Shown: one piece after another, positions 11,964 to 23,939 of the stretch
Layout: every line of letters starts with the position of its first letter
How positions within the stretch are numbered: the first letter of the stretch is position 1
DNA from: Acanthopleura granulata
Taxonomy: Eukaryota > Mollusca > Polyplacophora > Chitonida > Chitonidae
Direction of reading: 5' to 3'
Length of the DNA: 64,000 nucleotides
Assembly: GCA_016165875.1 (NCBI GenBank)
Contig: JABBOT010000012.1
Coordinates: forward strand, 10,440,136 to 10,504,135
The notes under the pieces: model-generated
Database searches by the model: none
Told to the model about the DNA's origin: nothing
Seen by the model: the letters and a program-made list of their open reading frames with translations, nothing else
Made by a program: the position numbers and the translations under genes

Positions 11964-13170
11964 TCACCTTGAATTAACAATGAACTTGGCCACTTCATTG
12001 AAGATTTTGACTTTGTTTCGTTGTGGACACAGAATTGCCAGTAATGTATGCTGGAAAATACCATAATGTGATAGCTCTGCAAACATTTGAGTTCTCATTA
12101 CATTATATCTGGGACATCTTAAAAGAAAATGAACTTCGGACTCATCTACATCACAAAGATCACACCAGTCAGTTGGGTGACATTTTATCTTGAAAAGGTG
12201 TAAGTTAAGAGGTAAGACACCAGACATTAATCTGAAAAATAAGACACCGTATCGTCTTTGAGATAGGCTTACATAACCACTGGAGATAGAAGGCTAAGAT
12301 TGAAAATAAAAACGACCCTTATTCGTTGTATCCCAATCATTCTGCCAAAGCGAGTAGAAGTGTGACTTAACTTCGTTGAACATCTCTGGACATGATAATG
12401 AGTAAGAATGAATGATTTTGGCTTAACGCCACATTGGCAATATCTCAGCCATAATGTGTAAGAGACAGATATATTATTCAGCAGAAGTGCTTGTTTTGCA
12501 ACCTTATCCGCTTCTCCATTGCCCATTATGGGCCGGTACCTATGCCAAGCAAATCTCTATCCCCTGAAAATACAACGAGGTTATCAGCCATGATACCTCC
12601 AAAATCCCAGGACACACAGTTTGCCAGTTGTAATTCTTAATTGCCTGCAATGCAGAAAGTGAATCAGAAAAAATCACAGCCCTCACTGGTCTATATCCCT
12701 CAAGCCAGCGGAAAGAACAGAGGATTGCTAATAACTCACTTGTGAAGACCGACAATATATCAGACACTCTAAATGATTGGCTTAATTTTATTTCCGGTAA
12801 TGCAAACACAATGTCACACTTCCCTGTCTCTGGGCACTTTGGTGCATCTGAAAATAGTTTTAGAAAAACTGACCAGTTGTTAGACACATAGTTTTTAAAG
12901 GACAAGCAAATAAGGTTAGGTTGGTCAGATTTGCGGGTATACTCACACAACGCCAAGAAAACATTAAGTACTTGGAGGAGCCAAGGGTGGGGGGGGGGGT
13001 GCGGGAATGGAGTACCTTGGTCAGGTCAACGCCCACGTCATCAAGGATTTCTCTTGATCGTATGCTAAAGTTTCTGGAATCGTGCCCATTGTACAGAAAA
13101 TCATAATATGAAGGCTGTAACAACTGAGAAGCAGGATTATCGTAGGACGACCTGAGAACAAGCGAGTATT
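11964..13170 (-). mobile_element. LINE copy B, 3' part (RNase H to C terminus)
   Basis: Minus-strand continuation of the LINE below the piggyBac insertion. Frames 13,123-12,860 and 12,956-12,540 carry the linker and RNase H (LFSDAPKCPETGK, SVFTSELLAIL, VIFSDSLSALQAI). 12,526-12,269 carries GNGEADKVAKQALLL. 12,227-11,964 carries the Cys/His segment (CDLCDVDESEVHFLLRCP). Frames are broken at each step. About 12,396-12,470 contains a short foreign segment (ATTTTGGCTTAACGCCACAT) that also occurs at 59,285-59,345. It aligns throughout with LINE copy A. Confidence 0.88.
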
Positions 13171-13340
13171 CTAGCCCTCACAGCCCTGGGCGAGGGGAGA
13201 TAACTAACCCCTATACCTGAGCTCCACAGCCAATACCCTGTAAAACCTACATGTCAAACATAAAACGAAATCTACTGCAAACTACTGAACATAAACAAAA
13301 CAAACTTCAGTATCTTACCCAGGACTGTCCATTCTTCAGT

Positions 13341-15224
13341 TTAATACCAATATTGCACTTTAGTGTGCCAGTCTACCCAGCAGTTTGACCCTCTTTTCAC
13401 ACAGAGATATTTCTTACACAAAGAACACCAAATTGTGGTCTTCACAAGTTTGTAAGGAATGTCTTTGTAAGCAACACCTGGATTGTTTCTTTTGTATCTG
13501 AGATGTTTTTCACTACAGACAACACAAACATGGTTTCCTGATGTGTCATGCGGAATGGCAGGGTGATGTGGGCCTGTTAGAAGACGCTGTTCACAAGGCT
13601 CCTTTCTCGTGCGGAGTGGAGCTGATGTGCGATATTCACCAATAAGTGATAGACAAATTGCCTCTAAGAATCTCGTGAAATACATGCTGTTTGTTTGGTT
13701 ATAGGCAGTTGACAAGATGTAAGCATTGTAGCAACCCCACATAAAAAACTTGATAAAGAGGCGGCGTGGCCATCTGTAGTGTTTTCTGCTTTTATGCAGC
13801 CACGTCAGTTGATCATTTCTGTCGCATCCTCCCATGAATGCATTATAATCATGGATAAGTTGTGGCATTGGAATTTCTGATACAGACCCATCCTTGTTTT
13901 GCCTGTTTGCTGTCACTACATCTTCAGGATTATGGTAATTTGATATGAAATGGATTGGCTTCCTGTCCTGCCACACCATGCAGGTGACACTGTTTCGACA
14001 ACGAAAGTGAAAATCTCCACGTTTTGCTAGTTTTTTCACTTTCAGATCCTTCGGATAGTATTTTCGATTTGTCATTACTGTACCCACTGCACCAGTTTTT
14101 AGTTCATTTAGTAAGAGATCTGCCAAAATGACAGAATTGTAGTACCTGTCCATAACTAGCACATGTGATTTACCATCCAGGTGACATGATGTAATAAGGC
14201 GGACGACAGTATTACCTACGACACCCAACTTTTGCTCCACAATGTCTGTTTTGCCAGTGTATATTTCAGCATTGAGCACATATCCAGTTTCACCATCACA
14301 TAACATGAAAGACTTTATGCCCCATTTTGTTGGTTTATCTTTGATGTACTGTTTGATGGCTAATCTGTTTTTGGTGGGAATCATACCCTCATCAAGGCTG
14401 AGATGCTGGTTTGGTTTATAATAAACTCTAAATTTCTGTAACAAATCATTTAACATTGGACGCACTTTGTATATTTTGTCCGTCTTATCAATGGATGTGT
14501 CCTGTTCATCAACCACATGTAGAAATGTCCATATCGCAAGAAATCGGTCCCGTGTCATAACTTGACGGAAACCTGGTGTAAACATAACAAAGCCTTTTCC
14601 CTCACTTTTCCAGTAATCTCTGTAGCTTGGTTTGATAACCAAATATTCCATGTACAGTCTTAGTCCAACGAAAGCTTTCATTTCAGCTGATGAAACTGGG
14701 GTAAAGTTCTTAGCATAATAAGAATTTGGTTTTTGTTCATAAGTTTGAGAAGCACGTAAATTGGTCATGGTACACAAGTGCTCCCAAAATTCATCATCAA
14801 AGAATAAACACACAAAGTCAATATTAGAACTGTCAGCTGTTATGAAATCAGGAATATTTTGAGGGCCTGTGCCAGTACTGTCAAATTGTAAATCAACATC
14901 TGGTTTCGAAAATATGTCACTCCAACCTGCATCAAAATCCACTGCATCTCCACGGCCAGTTACGTCAGTTGCTCGAGCACCACGCCCCCTTGCTTCCGGT
15001 ACATCGCTATCACTTTCCGTTTGAGAAATATCCAAATCACTACCTGTTTGAAAACTTTCATCATCGTCCACCGAATCTAAATCGTCTTCTGGATACGTTT
15101 GATCTAATTCCAGCTCGTCATTGTCAGAATCATCTAAATTTAACAGTACTTCATCAGTTGTGAATAGCCTACGCTTCTGTTGTTGTCCACCAGATGTACT
15201 AGGCTGCGGCGAGGTACGCTTCAT
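13341..15224 (-). CDS. piggyBac transposase (DDE_Tnp_1_7), intact
   Basis: 627 codons, unbroken. It is the transposase that cuts and pastes the surrounding element. Residues 1-120 are acidic and low-complexity. The catalytic core runs from about 130 to 510. The DDD triad of the family is visible as D278 (LSLDEGMIP), D359 (VMDRYYNS) and D468 (GGCDRNDQL). The C terminus (about 565-627) is a Cys-rich zinc-binding domain (CVVCSEKH, WCSLCKKYLC). Length and spacing are close to known active piggyBac-family enzymes of about 600 residues. The start ATG at 15,224 gives the expected acidic N terminus and leaves 235 bp to the element end for a promoter. The lack of stops or frameshifts, unlike the host LINE, suggests a much younger insertion that may still be mobile. 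Confidence 0.93.
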   Translation of the reverse strand: MKRTSPQPSTSGGQQQKRRLFTTDEVLLNLDDSDNDELELDQTYPEDDLDSVDDDESFQTGSDLDISQTESDSDVPEARGRGARATDVTGRGDAVDFDAGWSDIFSKPDVDLQFDSTGTGPQNIPDFITADSSNIDFVCLFFDDEFWEHLCTMTNLRASQTYEQKPNSYYAKNFTPVSSAEMKAFVGLRLYMEYLVIKPSYRDYWKSEGKGFVMFTPGFRQVMTRDRFLAIWTFLHVVDEQDTSIDKTDKIYKVRPMLNDLLQKFRVYYKPNQHLSLDEGMIPTKNRLAIKQYIKDKPTKWGIKSFMLCDGETGYVLNAEIYTGKTDIVEQKLGVVGNTVVRLITSCHLDGKSHVLVMDRYYNSVILADLLLNELKTGAVGTVMTNRKYYPKDLKVKKLAKRGDFHFRCRNSVTCMVWQDRKPIHFISNYHNPEDVVTANRQNKDGSVSEIPMPQLIHDYNAFMGGCDRNDQLTWLHKSRKHYRWPRRLFIKFFMWGCYNAYILSTAYNQTNSMYFTRFLEAICLSLIGEYRTSAPLRTRKEPCEQRLLTGPHHPAIPHDTSGNHVCVVCSEKHLRYKRNNPGVAYKDIPYKLVKTTIWCSLCKKYLCVKRGSNCWVDWHTKVQYWY

Positions 15225-15383
15225 GGTCAGAAATCAGTCAAAATCGGCATCAAAATACAGCTAAAATTACGTTATTTTCGCGCCGCCATTTGGAGACTGT
15301 GTCATTCTGCAGTGTTGACCAGTCTTCATTCTGATTGGCTGATATATTTACAGTCTGACCTGGTTTTAAAAAGGGGATTCCCG

Positions 15384-15445
15384 ATTCCCGTTATACCGGG
15401 AATACGGCATAGCGTCAAGTCTGACATTCCCGCCATACCGGGAAT
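15384..15445. repeat. paired subterminal palindromic repeats of piggyBac
   Basis: Two copies of attcccgNNataccgggaat, at 15,384-15,403 and 15,426-15,445, each followed by ACGGC. Each copy can fold on itself. They lie 15-75 bp inside the transposase-promoter end of the element. No equivalent 20-mer is visible at the other end. They are likely transposase-binding or end-asymmetry sites, by analogy with subterminal repeats in other DNA transposons. Confidence 0.7.
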
Positions 15446-15463
15446 ACGGCCTGAGAGGGCTAA

Positions 15464-16695
15464 TGTTCTGAGCTTACGTCTAATCGACAAAGGGAGCTCA
15501 CCGCAGGCCTCCTGTAAACAATTTAACCAGGCCCCTTTAATTGCACCAGTACAAACAGATAACGCCCGATATTGGATAATGTCTAGGTTACTTTTAACTG
15601 ACTGGGCAGCTGGATCAAATACTTCGCAGCAATAATCCATTCTTGACAGAATGAGAGCCCTGTATATCATCAATAAAGAGGTGTTATCTACCCCCAATGA
15701 AGTTCCAGAGATGGATCGCATTAAATTAATAGCCTTAGTACATTTAACAACTATCTGAACAATATGGTTAGACCAGATCAGAGATTTATCTAACCACACA
15801 CCTAACTACTTAAATGTAGGTGATATTTTTATGGCATCATTACCCAAAAGTGAAGAGACCGGAATTATGCGTTTACGAGTAAATATCATACCTTCTGATT
15901 TAACAGGGCAGAATTCCCACTATTTCCCCCAGGAAAAAATAGAGTTTAGGCTCTTTTGGAGGTATTTATAAGCCAATTTAAAACTTTTGGACGATGCCTA
16001 TACGGCTTTATCATCTGCAAAAAGACCACATTTAATTCTAGGATGAACAACACTAGGAAGATCATTTATCATGATATTGAACAATAACGGTGAAATGACA
16101 ATTCCCTAAGGGGTACCATTCTCCGTAGTAATAGGGTCTGAGAATTCTTTACCTACACGAACAGATATTTGTGTATTAGACAAAAAGGTTTTCACCCATG
16201 CCAATATCTTTCCCCCCAAACCCATATCGGCCATTTTCTTCATCACCCCTCTTCTCCACACCATATCATATGCCTTCTCGACGTCTAAGAAAAGTGCTAA
16301 AACGTATTCCTTATTTCACAATCCATTCTTAATATAAGTTTCTAGCCTAACCACATATTCTGTTCTCCGTCGGTTTCGTCTAAAACCACACTGTAATGGG
16401 GAGAAAAGGTCTTTAATTTCAAGGTGCCACGTTAGGAGAGCACTGACTATACGCTCCATCAGTTTGCATAAATTACTGGTGAGGAAGACGGGTCTATATG
16501 ATAACGGATTAGAAGGAGGCTTTCCGGGCTTGAGAACAGATACCACAATCGCTTTTCCCCAGGCCAAAGGCATCGTGATGGAATTCCAAACACGGTTAAA
16601 AAGAAGTAATAATATGTTTAAAAAAGAGTCTGGCATATTACGCAACATTCTGAAACATTTCAAGGTCCCATATATATACGCAGCCCCACCCCCTC
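15464..16695 (-). mobile_element. LINE copy B, 5' part (reverse transcriptase)
   Basis: Minus-strand RT. 16,699-16,316 carries SYRPVFLTSNLCKLMERI and CGFRRNRRRTEYVVRLE. The next 300 bp encode the VEKAYD, SPLLFNIMINDLP and FADDKA boxes. 15,799-15,464 carries the thumb (LMRSISGTSLGVD, GELPLSIRRKLRT). A CAG-to-TAG change near 16,108 replaces Gln in the conserved PQG motif, so this copy is inactive. Similarity ends near 16,690 against a C/T-rich stretch, giving a 5'-truncated insertion. Confidence 0.88.
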
Positions 16696-16739
16696 CCACC
16701 CTCTCCTCACCAAGATCGAATGGCGGCGAACGTCAATGA

Positions 16740-19700
16740 CAAGCACACGAGGGAATTCCGTCATTATTTCGTGAGTGCAGAACTTTATTATGCCTTTGTT
16801 CTTTGGAGGCTTTGTTAGATAAGCCTGTCTTGCCTTGTAACAATTCCCTGGTTACTTGATTTCACTGTTTTCCAGTGTGATATTGACTAACAATAGAGCC
16901 AGCTTGGTGGCTGTTGTTGGAAATAGAGGACAAAATATTGAATGTCTTCATATGTATACTATAGGGGTAGTGCAGTCCTTACACAGCCAGGTGGCCACGT
17001 TCCAGGTTAACTTATTCACCACGGACTTCACGCTCAAATGGCTTGCAAACGAAAGATATCTCATGACGAGCACATGGAAATAACGACAAGGAAATCTGTG
17101 ACAATTTATTTATATATTTATTTATTTATTTACAACATTTATTTTCAAGAAATGATATAAAGAATACCTCAGAAGTAAAGACCACCCAAGACTGATCACA
17201 GCGACATCTACATTATTGAACCGCTCAGTGAAAATAAATATGACCAACACACAACTCGGCTTATGCATCATTTGGCTTCTCACGGGGCTCTCTCTGCGTG
17301 CTCTGTGTGCCTTACAAACATTCTTAAAGGGTTAACTGGCTTGTAGAGTAAGCAAATGGAATTTGTCGCATTATTTTAGCAAAAGACCAGCAAGATGGTA
17401 TCTGTGGTACATTTAGCATTTAGTGGGGTGTGGAAATCTTTCCAGCCTGCTGATTTAAATGTTTTTTTTGTGGTAAAAGTTTACTTTTAGGGTAAATTTA
17501 TTTCTTTGATGAGGTTCCATAGGGGTAGGTATCCGCAGTAGACTGCACTCCTCTGCTCACTTCATAGTATACATATGAAGGTATTCTTTATTTTTGTTTA
17601 GAGCTCGTGTCTTGTACTTATAAGAGAACATAATGGGTTTATTCCCGTTTCGCTGGCCTGTCCCAATTGCCGCCGATTGCACCGAAAGTATATGGTGCAA
17701 CGCTTAGAGCATGCCTCAAGCTGGGGTGCTGGATAATGCCTTCTGACTAACAGTGAACACATTTCACAGTCGTCTTAAACTTAACACCTCCTACCCCCAA
17801 TGCACTAACTATGATCTTGGGGTGAACAACCCTGTAGAATTTAAATCTGTTGAGCAAATCACAAGTTCAGTACAAGGCATAAATCCTTTCCAACCACCAA
17901 TGTACATGTATAAAGTTAATAACTGTAAAACTTTCCAAGACTAATATATTAGATATATATTATCGAAATTTTTGAAGCACTGCAAGTCTTGTATTCATCA
18001 GTATAACTCATCAATTCTGACACTTATGTAGGTCTATAATCTTTTTGGCTCGTTGATTTTCAGCTTTACACCTATAATAATTTTCTATGATGTGACCTTC
18101 AAACATTAGAAACACCCGCCCTTTATAATTTTTAGTCCCACTTTAGTTACAGGAAAAGTATATATAAGAGAAAAATATAACCCAGACTCCTCTTCAACAC
18201 GCCTAACTGCTTGTATGTACCTGTGTACGTTTTCTTTCAAAATTAAAAACCACATGATTACATGACATAATTGACCATAATTAGCGAGCTTCCATGGTTT
18301 CCAATCGACTTGAATTCAGTTTTCAAACTTTATAGCCCAATTGTGTCGATTTTCAACGCAATTGGATAACTTAAGCAGTTCTGGAGACAGCAAATTTTCT
18401 AGATTTTCCTACATATCTATAACCCGGGACTAAAATAACAGTTATATTAGTCTCAGCTATATCATGTCGGCTAACAGTAGGTACGCGGATTCGTGACGTT
18501 TTACAGGACCTCGCGTAACACGAGCAATTTGAAAATGAACATTCTAAGTAAACAACGACTGTCAGAAGTTTTCTAGAAAAACGAGAAAAGTCAATTTTCA
18601 GAATAGTGTGGTAGGACTGAAAAAACGCTGGAGTTGTTAGCTAGTGTTTGAGTGGTCATTTATGAACGACTGGGAGCTCTGTTGCCTTATCCCCGACATG
18701 GTCTGCGGAAGGTCTTGTGCAATGCTTGTAGCGTTACATACAAGTGAGAGTCCTGAAATAGACCGTGGGTCTCATTTAAACTAATAGTTGTATCACATCA
18801 TGATTAAGGCCCTCAAATTTATTCACAGGTCAAATGTACATGTACGGTTTATTCCAGCCATGCATTATAAGGTTTGTTTTCCAGAAACTCCCAAATGTCT
18901 ATGGCAAAATACTTGGCTGTGCGGCCTGCCGTCTTTAAACCTACACTGTTAAGAGAACAATATTTGTATCCAATTTTTAGCTATTTAACAGACATAGAAG
19001 ATAATTTAAACAGATAAGGATGATATAAACGCTGAAAGCGAAAACAACCAGTGTGAGAATGAGGATGATGGCACCGTGTTTGTACAGGATGGTCCCTGTC
19101 TGGAAACAACCTTCAGCAAACAATGTGAGAGCTGGTGCAGGTGTGTCAGAGTTTATTTGAAAGATGGAATGATATCATAGTGGGAAACTGTAACTTTGAG
19201 AGCCAAAAGTGGTATTTTATGAAATGTATTTGCCACTAAAAATGCTCCTTTTGGCGAAACTTTAGGATATTTAGCTTATGGGCAGAACAAGTATAGGTTA
19301 GACATTGTTTGGTGACAATTCACAGTATAAGGCATGATCCGAGATGAGGTGTAGCGTAATCCAAGGCAAACATCCTCTAACTTTAATTACTTTTAGCACA
19401 CACCAACAATGGGAGGCATCTGCGTCAACACCTGTGTGATGAAACATATATGTATATACTCTATGCAATACAGAATAATCATAGTTCACGGACTCCCTGT
19501 CCTTTACGGTTTTTTGAAAGGCTAAGAAATGCTGGGAGTGTTTCGTGATTTGAGGTAGCGACATCATGATGACCTTTTTGTGCCGTTATTCTGTCACTTT
19601 GCGGCGCCCTTCAAAAATGGCAAGGTGGCGGCGACACGATCGACTGGATGTGTTTGGGTGTCTTTATATATTTTCAATTGTTTATTGTTTTCAAGCCCCC

Positions 19701-19745
19701 TAAACGCGTCACGGAAGAGCCTATACCTAAATAGGATTTGTTTGA
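16740..19745. other. intergenic, no gene recognised
   Basis: A/T microsatellite at 17,100-17,150 (TTTATTTA units). 18,060-18,440 distantly resembles the dispersed repeat at 3,560-3,860. Short open frames lack domains. Confidence 0.5.
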
Positions 19746-19747
19746 AT

Positions 19748-19870
19748 GGTATTTTACGTAATACTCAAGAATATTTCACGTATACAGCATTATGGTGGAA
19801 GGAAACCGGGCAGAGCCCAGGGGAAACCCACGACCATCCGCAGGGTGCTGGCAGACCTTCCCACATGAAG
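19748..19870 (-). mobile_element. tRNA-type SINE fragment, antisense
   Basis: Reads on the plus strand as ACTCAAGAATATTTCAC, GGAAACCGGGCAGAGCCC, AACCCACGACCATCCGCAG and GCAGACCTTCCCAC, which is the reverse complement of the SINE body at 43,138-43,391. Both the tail and the tRNA head are truncated. Confidence 0.8.
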
Positions 19871-19879
19871 CCTAAATAG

Positions 19880-22300
19880 GAGTACTGATGCAAATCCTCA
19901 TTTACAGTCTTTCGTCCAGGGAGTTATAACAGGTCAACTTTCATAGTTCAGATATATTTATCACAAACTGTTTTCAAGACAGGGGTTGGGAGGCGGGGTT
20001 CCTGGCTCTGGTTCACCTTATTCTGAGTGGAGGCATTGAGTTGTGCTCTAGTCCCTCCAATAACCTGTTCTCTCAAAACACAGACAGTATATCACGGTAC
20101 AAACTTTCAATCTACATTTTGAAGAACCTGAACATGATTTCAGAACTGTCACTGAATCTTGGTGAAATGAAAATAATTTTGACAGTGAAATCCTGAATGA
20201 CAATTATATTGTGTTTCGCAAAGTACTGGTACACCTCACATACAGAAAAGAGAGGGCGGCGGAGTGCTAATTTCAATACGAAACCATTTAATATCGAGAC
20301 ACCCAAAAGATCCAGAAATGAACACTGAGCTCCAATGAGTGCAGATTTATTTCAAGAAGGGATCTGTGTTTAATGGTTCTATAAATCCACCCCATATGGT
20401 CTACACTCCATACCTGGGAACTTGACCTGTCCCGAGCAAAGCTCTACAATGCTATTGATAGTTTTGTGTTTAAAAAGGGTCGGCTGATGCCTTGCCCACT
20501 ATGAGGCTTACAGATCTCATATAGTTTCGTATCCTTTCACTCAATAACCATGTAACTAATAATATCCATTAGCACCAAATACATGTAACAATATGTAACA
20601 AGTGATAACTACACACTGTGTAACTATATTTGAATGAAAGGGAATACATGGTACATGTAAATGCTTAAAGACTAATTTAACAAGTAGAAAAGGATTCTAA
20701 TATGTTTTGTGTACTAATCTTAAATTTTATATTCTTTTCCTCAACTGAATTCTCAAAATTGCTTGAAATGGTCCAATTTTACTGCATTGGTATCAATTAT
20801 TTTACTGATAGCAGAACAATTATTAAAATGTGTAAAAAAAAATATCTAGATACCATATTGAAATTATGAGCATTATGCATATGAATTTTCCTGTTGATAT
20901 ACATACAGTTTACGAATACAAACTGATAATGATCAGGAAAATTGTTTATGCTTGTACGGCACTCTGTGCATGTAGATAAAATTTTTGAATGCAGTCAAAG
21001 TTGACTGAACTGGGGCTCTCTGCAATGATACAACAATATGTAAGCTCCTATTCAGTGTCCAGATATATACATTAAAAGAGTATTCTCATCATTAAAAATA
21101 CATCTTCATAGATATTAACTTTAATAATTCTTTTTGTTTGACCAAAAAGCCAAAAAGGCTGTTTTTTCCTGATTTCTTTCAGATGCTTGTGTAAGGTATT
21201 TCAGTGACATTCGGCAGGAGTTTAAGCTTTCTATATGACATCGCTGCACCCCAACATGGCTGTCAGGTGCATATATCACTGTCATTATGAAAACCAACGG
21301 TTAATTCAGTACCGTAATGTAAGTCCTTTGTCCACCACGATAATACGTTAATTACTAGAGGGGAAAAAAGAACTATTGTTAAGGCAGTGTTTCCAATGTA
21401 GTGGTGCTTATAGCCTATCCTTGCACCATCGATACAAACAAACAAACAATTTCAGTACAGCAAAAGATCAAACCTGCTATTAACAATTTAGCAGTATGAA
21501 GAAAATGGCATTGATTACATTTTCCTCTGTTCACTGTATCCATAAAATTCCGGAGGATAGCATTGAACACTGATAGAATACAAAATTACGTAAATCATAC
21601 AGATATGCTATGTATAATTTAATGCTAAGAATGTAAGTGTCTAAGTTTATTACATTTTGTCTAGCTGTCATGCTTTAACCACTGAAGGGTGACCCCTTAT
21701 TGCATAATGACATAATGGAAGAGTATGGAAAACTTTCGGTCAATTCTGCGAGGCTTAAACATACTACATCGGATATCAGACAAATAACAACAAACAACCT
21801 TCAATGTGACAAAGTTTAAAAATGTTGAATAAATAACTCACAGCCATGTGTTAATAATTGTGGTATGTATTCACCTTGCACGCCTAAAAAATACTGAAAC
21901 CGTTCGTGTTGGTACAGCAGGAGTTGTAGCAGTTGCTCTTCCTTTCTGTGAGTTCATCTTCACTGTCCGATTCATTTATCAATCATGACACTCTGCATCC
22001 TGATTACCTCACCTGGTTGAATATAACTTTAAAGTGCCACTCTGGTCAGAATACAAATTGCGTGGAAATATTACAGTGATATGAAAGAAATCCTACGGAG
22101 TAAGCCTAACACCATGTTACAAAAGGATCTGGTTGAATAAAATTATTTAACTCATATAACTGAAGATTCTTTGAAAAACAAAATCTTCGGCTGTGTCCGT
22201 AAAATTTCCTGATGTGACGTGTTAAAATTCCCCGCATGGCGTCGAATTAGGCAGATGTGACTTTGAGTCAGGCATTTATGCTGGGATGACGTTAAGAGCG
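19880..22300. other. intergenic, no gene recognised
   Basis: AT-rich unique-looking sequence. No exon with recognisable homology, no tandem array and no SINE was found by reading. Confidence 0.45.
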
Positions 22301-22555
22301 TTTGAAAGGGCAGCGTCATATGTGTATACACGTCAGCGATTGATAACGTCATGTGTTCATGACTGACGTCACACCAGGAAAAGTGGAAGAGACAGAAATT
22401 TTTTGTTTCCGTATACTCTGACGAAACGTACAAAATCGGTTTTAAATCGCTGCAATATTTTCACAGTTTAGGAAAGCAATTCAGACTACCCCAGTCTTTA
22501 TCTATTCATCTTGCTTTTTATACACAGATGTTTTGACACCAAAGTAGCTCTTTAA

Positions 22556-23536
22556 CTATATATATGTAGCACAAGTATAACGTCTACTCGCCCAACGTAG
22601 GTATGTTTGGCTCAGCGGCAAACATACGAATAACGGCCTACCCACACAGGAACACTTATATACTTTTTTAAAAATATTCTTGAACATTATCACCACGGTT
22701 CAGAAAAGCTTTCTTGGTGTTGAGAGGCCCAACAGCAATGCTCGAACACACTTAAGAATCGAACAAGAACCGAACGTCACGCCCAGCGTTCATCACCTGC
22801 AGCTCATGACGTTATAACGAATTCCAACGTCGCAATACAGCATGGCCCAGCAGAAAATCGTTATAACGTCACAATCCAAAAGCAGAACGAATAGAACAAC
22901 CATGACGTCGTACCAGAACACCACCACCACTAAGCTAACAAGCTTGACATCATATCCACACCATAATCGAACAAACATGACGTCATACGGGCTCCCCACG
23001 GTTCCTCGTGGCTCCTCAATTTCCCTAGGTTTAAAGATAGGATAATACCTCTGTTGAGCCTATCCTATTCAAGGCCGTCTAGAGGTATTATTTCTATCTT
23101 TTAATCTGGGAGGAGAATGAGGAGCATAAGGAGCAGTGATGACGTCGCGTTTTGCTCTTTTATGGAGTGGGTATGAGATCATGTTTGTTCTGTTATTGCT
23201 GCTGGTCTTCTGGAGGGACATCATGGAGAGGTGGGGCTTGTGATGTATGACGTTGTGAGAACGTTATGAACTGGCTGTGTTGAACGCTGACCGTTAGGCG
23301 TTGTATGTTCTGGATTATCATAGTGCTCAATTCTTAACAGTGTTTGATAATTTGCCATTGTGGCTGCCATCGTCACGGACGCTGTTGTGAACGCTGAGTG
23401 TGATAATGTTTGAGAATAGTTTTAAAACAGTGTATAAATGTTTATGTGTGGGTAAACCGTTATTCGTATATTTGCAGCTAAGCCAAGCATGCGCACGTTG
23501 GGCGAGTGAACTTCACACTTGTGCTACATATATAGC
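22556..23536. mobile_element. foldback element, ~490-bp inverted arms
   Basis: Imperfect inverted repeat. The left arm starts TATATATGTAGCACAAGT, then ACTCGCCCAACGT and CATACGAATAACGG; the reverse complement of the right arm reads the same landmarks in the same order. The arms continue through TTTATATAC, AACATTATCA and GTCAT motifs to the centre near 23,058, where ATAATACCTCT and AGAGGTATTAT face each other across a loop. No transposase is encoded; the 67-codon frame at 22,842-23,045 has no domain. It could be a non-autonomous foldback transposon or an inverted duplication. A third, partial copy of the left-arm interior lies at 24,715-24,800. Confidence 0.78.
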
Positions 23537-23554
23537 TAGAGGTAGAAACCGAGT

Positions 23555-23712
23555 ATGGTATTGAAATGTAATTTGTGTTGGGGTGTGTTCGAGCACCATC
23601 GAAACCTAAATCGTCACCAACGTGAAGTTCACCAGTCGGGAAGACTGATTGTCATAAGCAGTTCAGCCGTATATCAAACATGAAACGTCATCGTCGGATG
23701 CAACATGGAGAG
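23555..23712 (+). pseudogene. C2H2 zinc-finger remnant
   Basis: Finger 1 in one frame is C-x2-C-x12-H-x4-H (CNLCWGVFEHHRNLNRH, then QREVH). About 20 residues later a frame change is needed to read a second finger (CHKQFSRISNMKRH, then RRMQH). Its first Cys pair is incomplete. No flanking fingers are found. This is a fragment of a zinc-finger gene immediately outside the foldback right arm. Confidence 0.65.
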
Positions 23713-23939
23713 CGTGATATGAACCAGGGAATAACTGTAGGGTTTTTTTTTCTTTCTTTTTTTTGTTTTTTTTTTTATTTTCATACTGTTATTACTATAC
23801 ACTTTTACAGCGTGGAGGTTGTGCAGTGTTATTTACATGTAAATATATATTATACATGATAAGTTAGGAGAGAGTTTTTTTTCGTATGTAGTGTTATATA
23901 GTACATATTAAGTAAAAGGGGCTTCATTCATGGCGAAGT

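Larger units (their letters stand above)
13175..15459 (-). mobile_element. piggyBac-type DNA transposon, complete element
   Basis: A 2,285-bp element inserted in LINE copy B. Its imperfect terminal repeats are CCCTCaCAGcCC at 13,175 and, on the other strand, CCCTCtCAGgCC ending at 15,459. It is flanked by CTAG (13,171-13,174) and CTAA (15,460-15,463). Removing the element plus one 4-bp copy restores the LINE frame and its alignment with copy A with no gap, which fixes the boundaries. The high-coordinate end has two 25-bp subterminal repeats, each with an internal near-palindrome (15,384-15,403 and 15,426-15,445). The cargo is a single transposase gene. Confidence 0.88.

Noticed and set aside
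22842..23045. 67-codon frame in the foldback left arm
   Set aside because: Low-complexity Thr/Ser-rich product with no domain; it follows from the repeated ACGTCA-type motifs.
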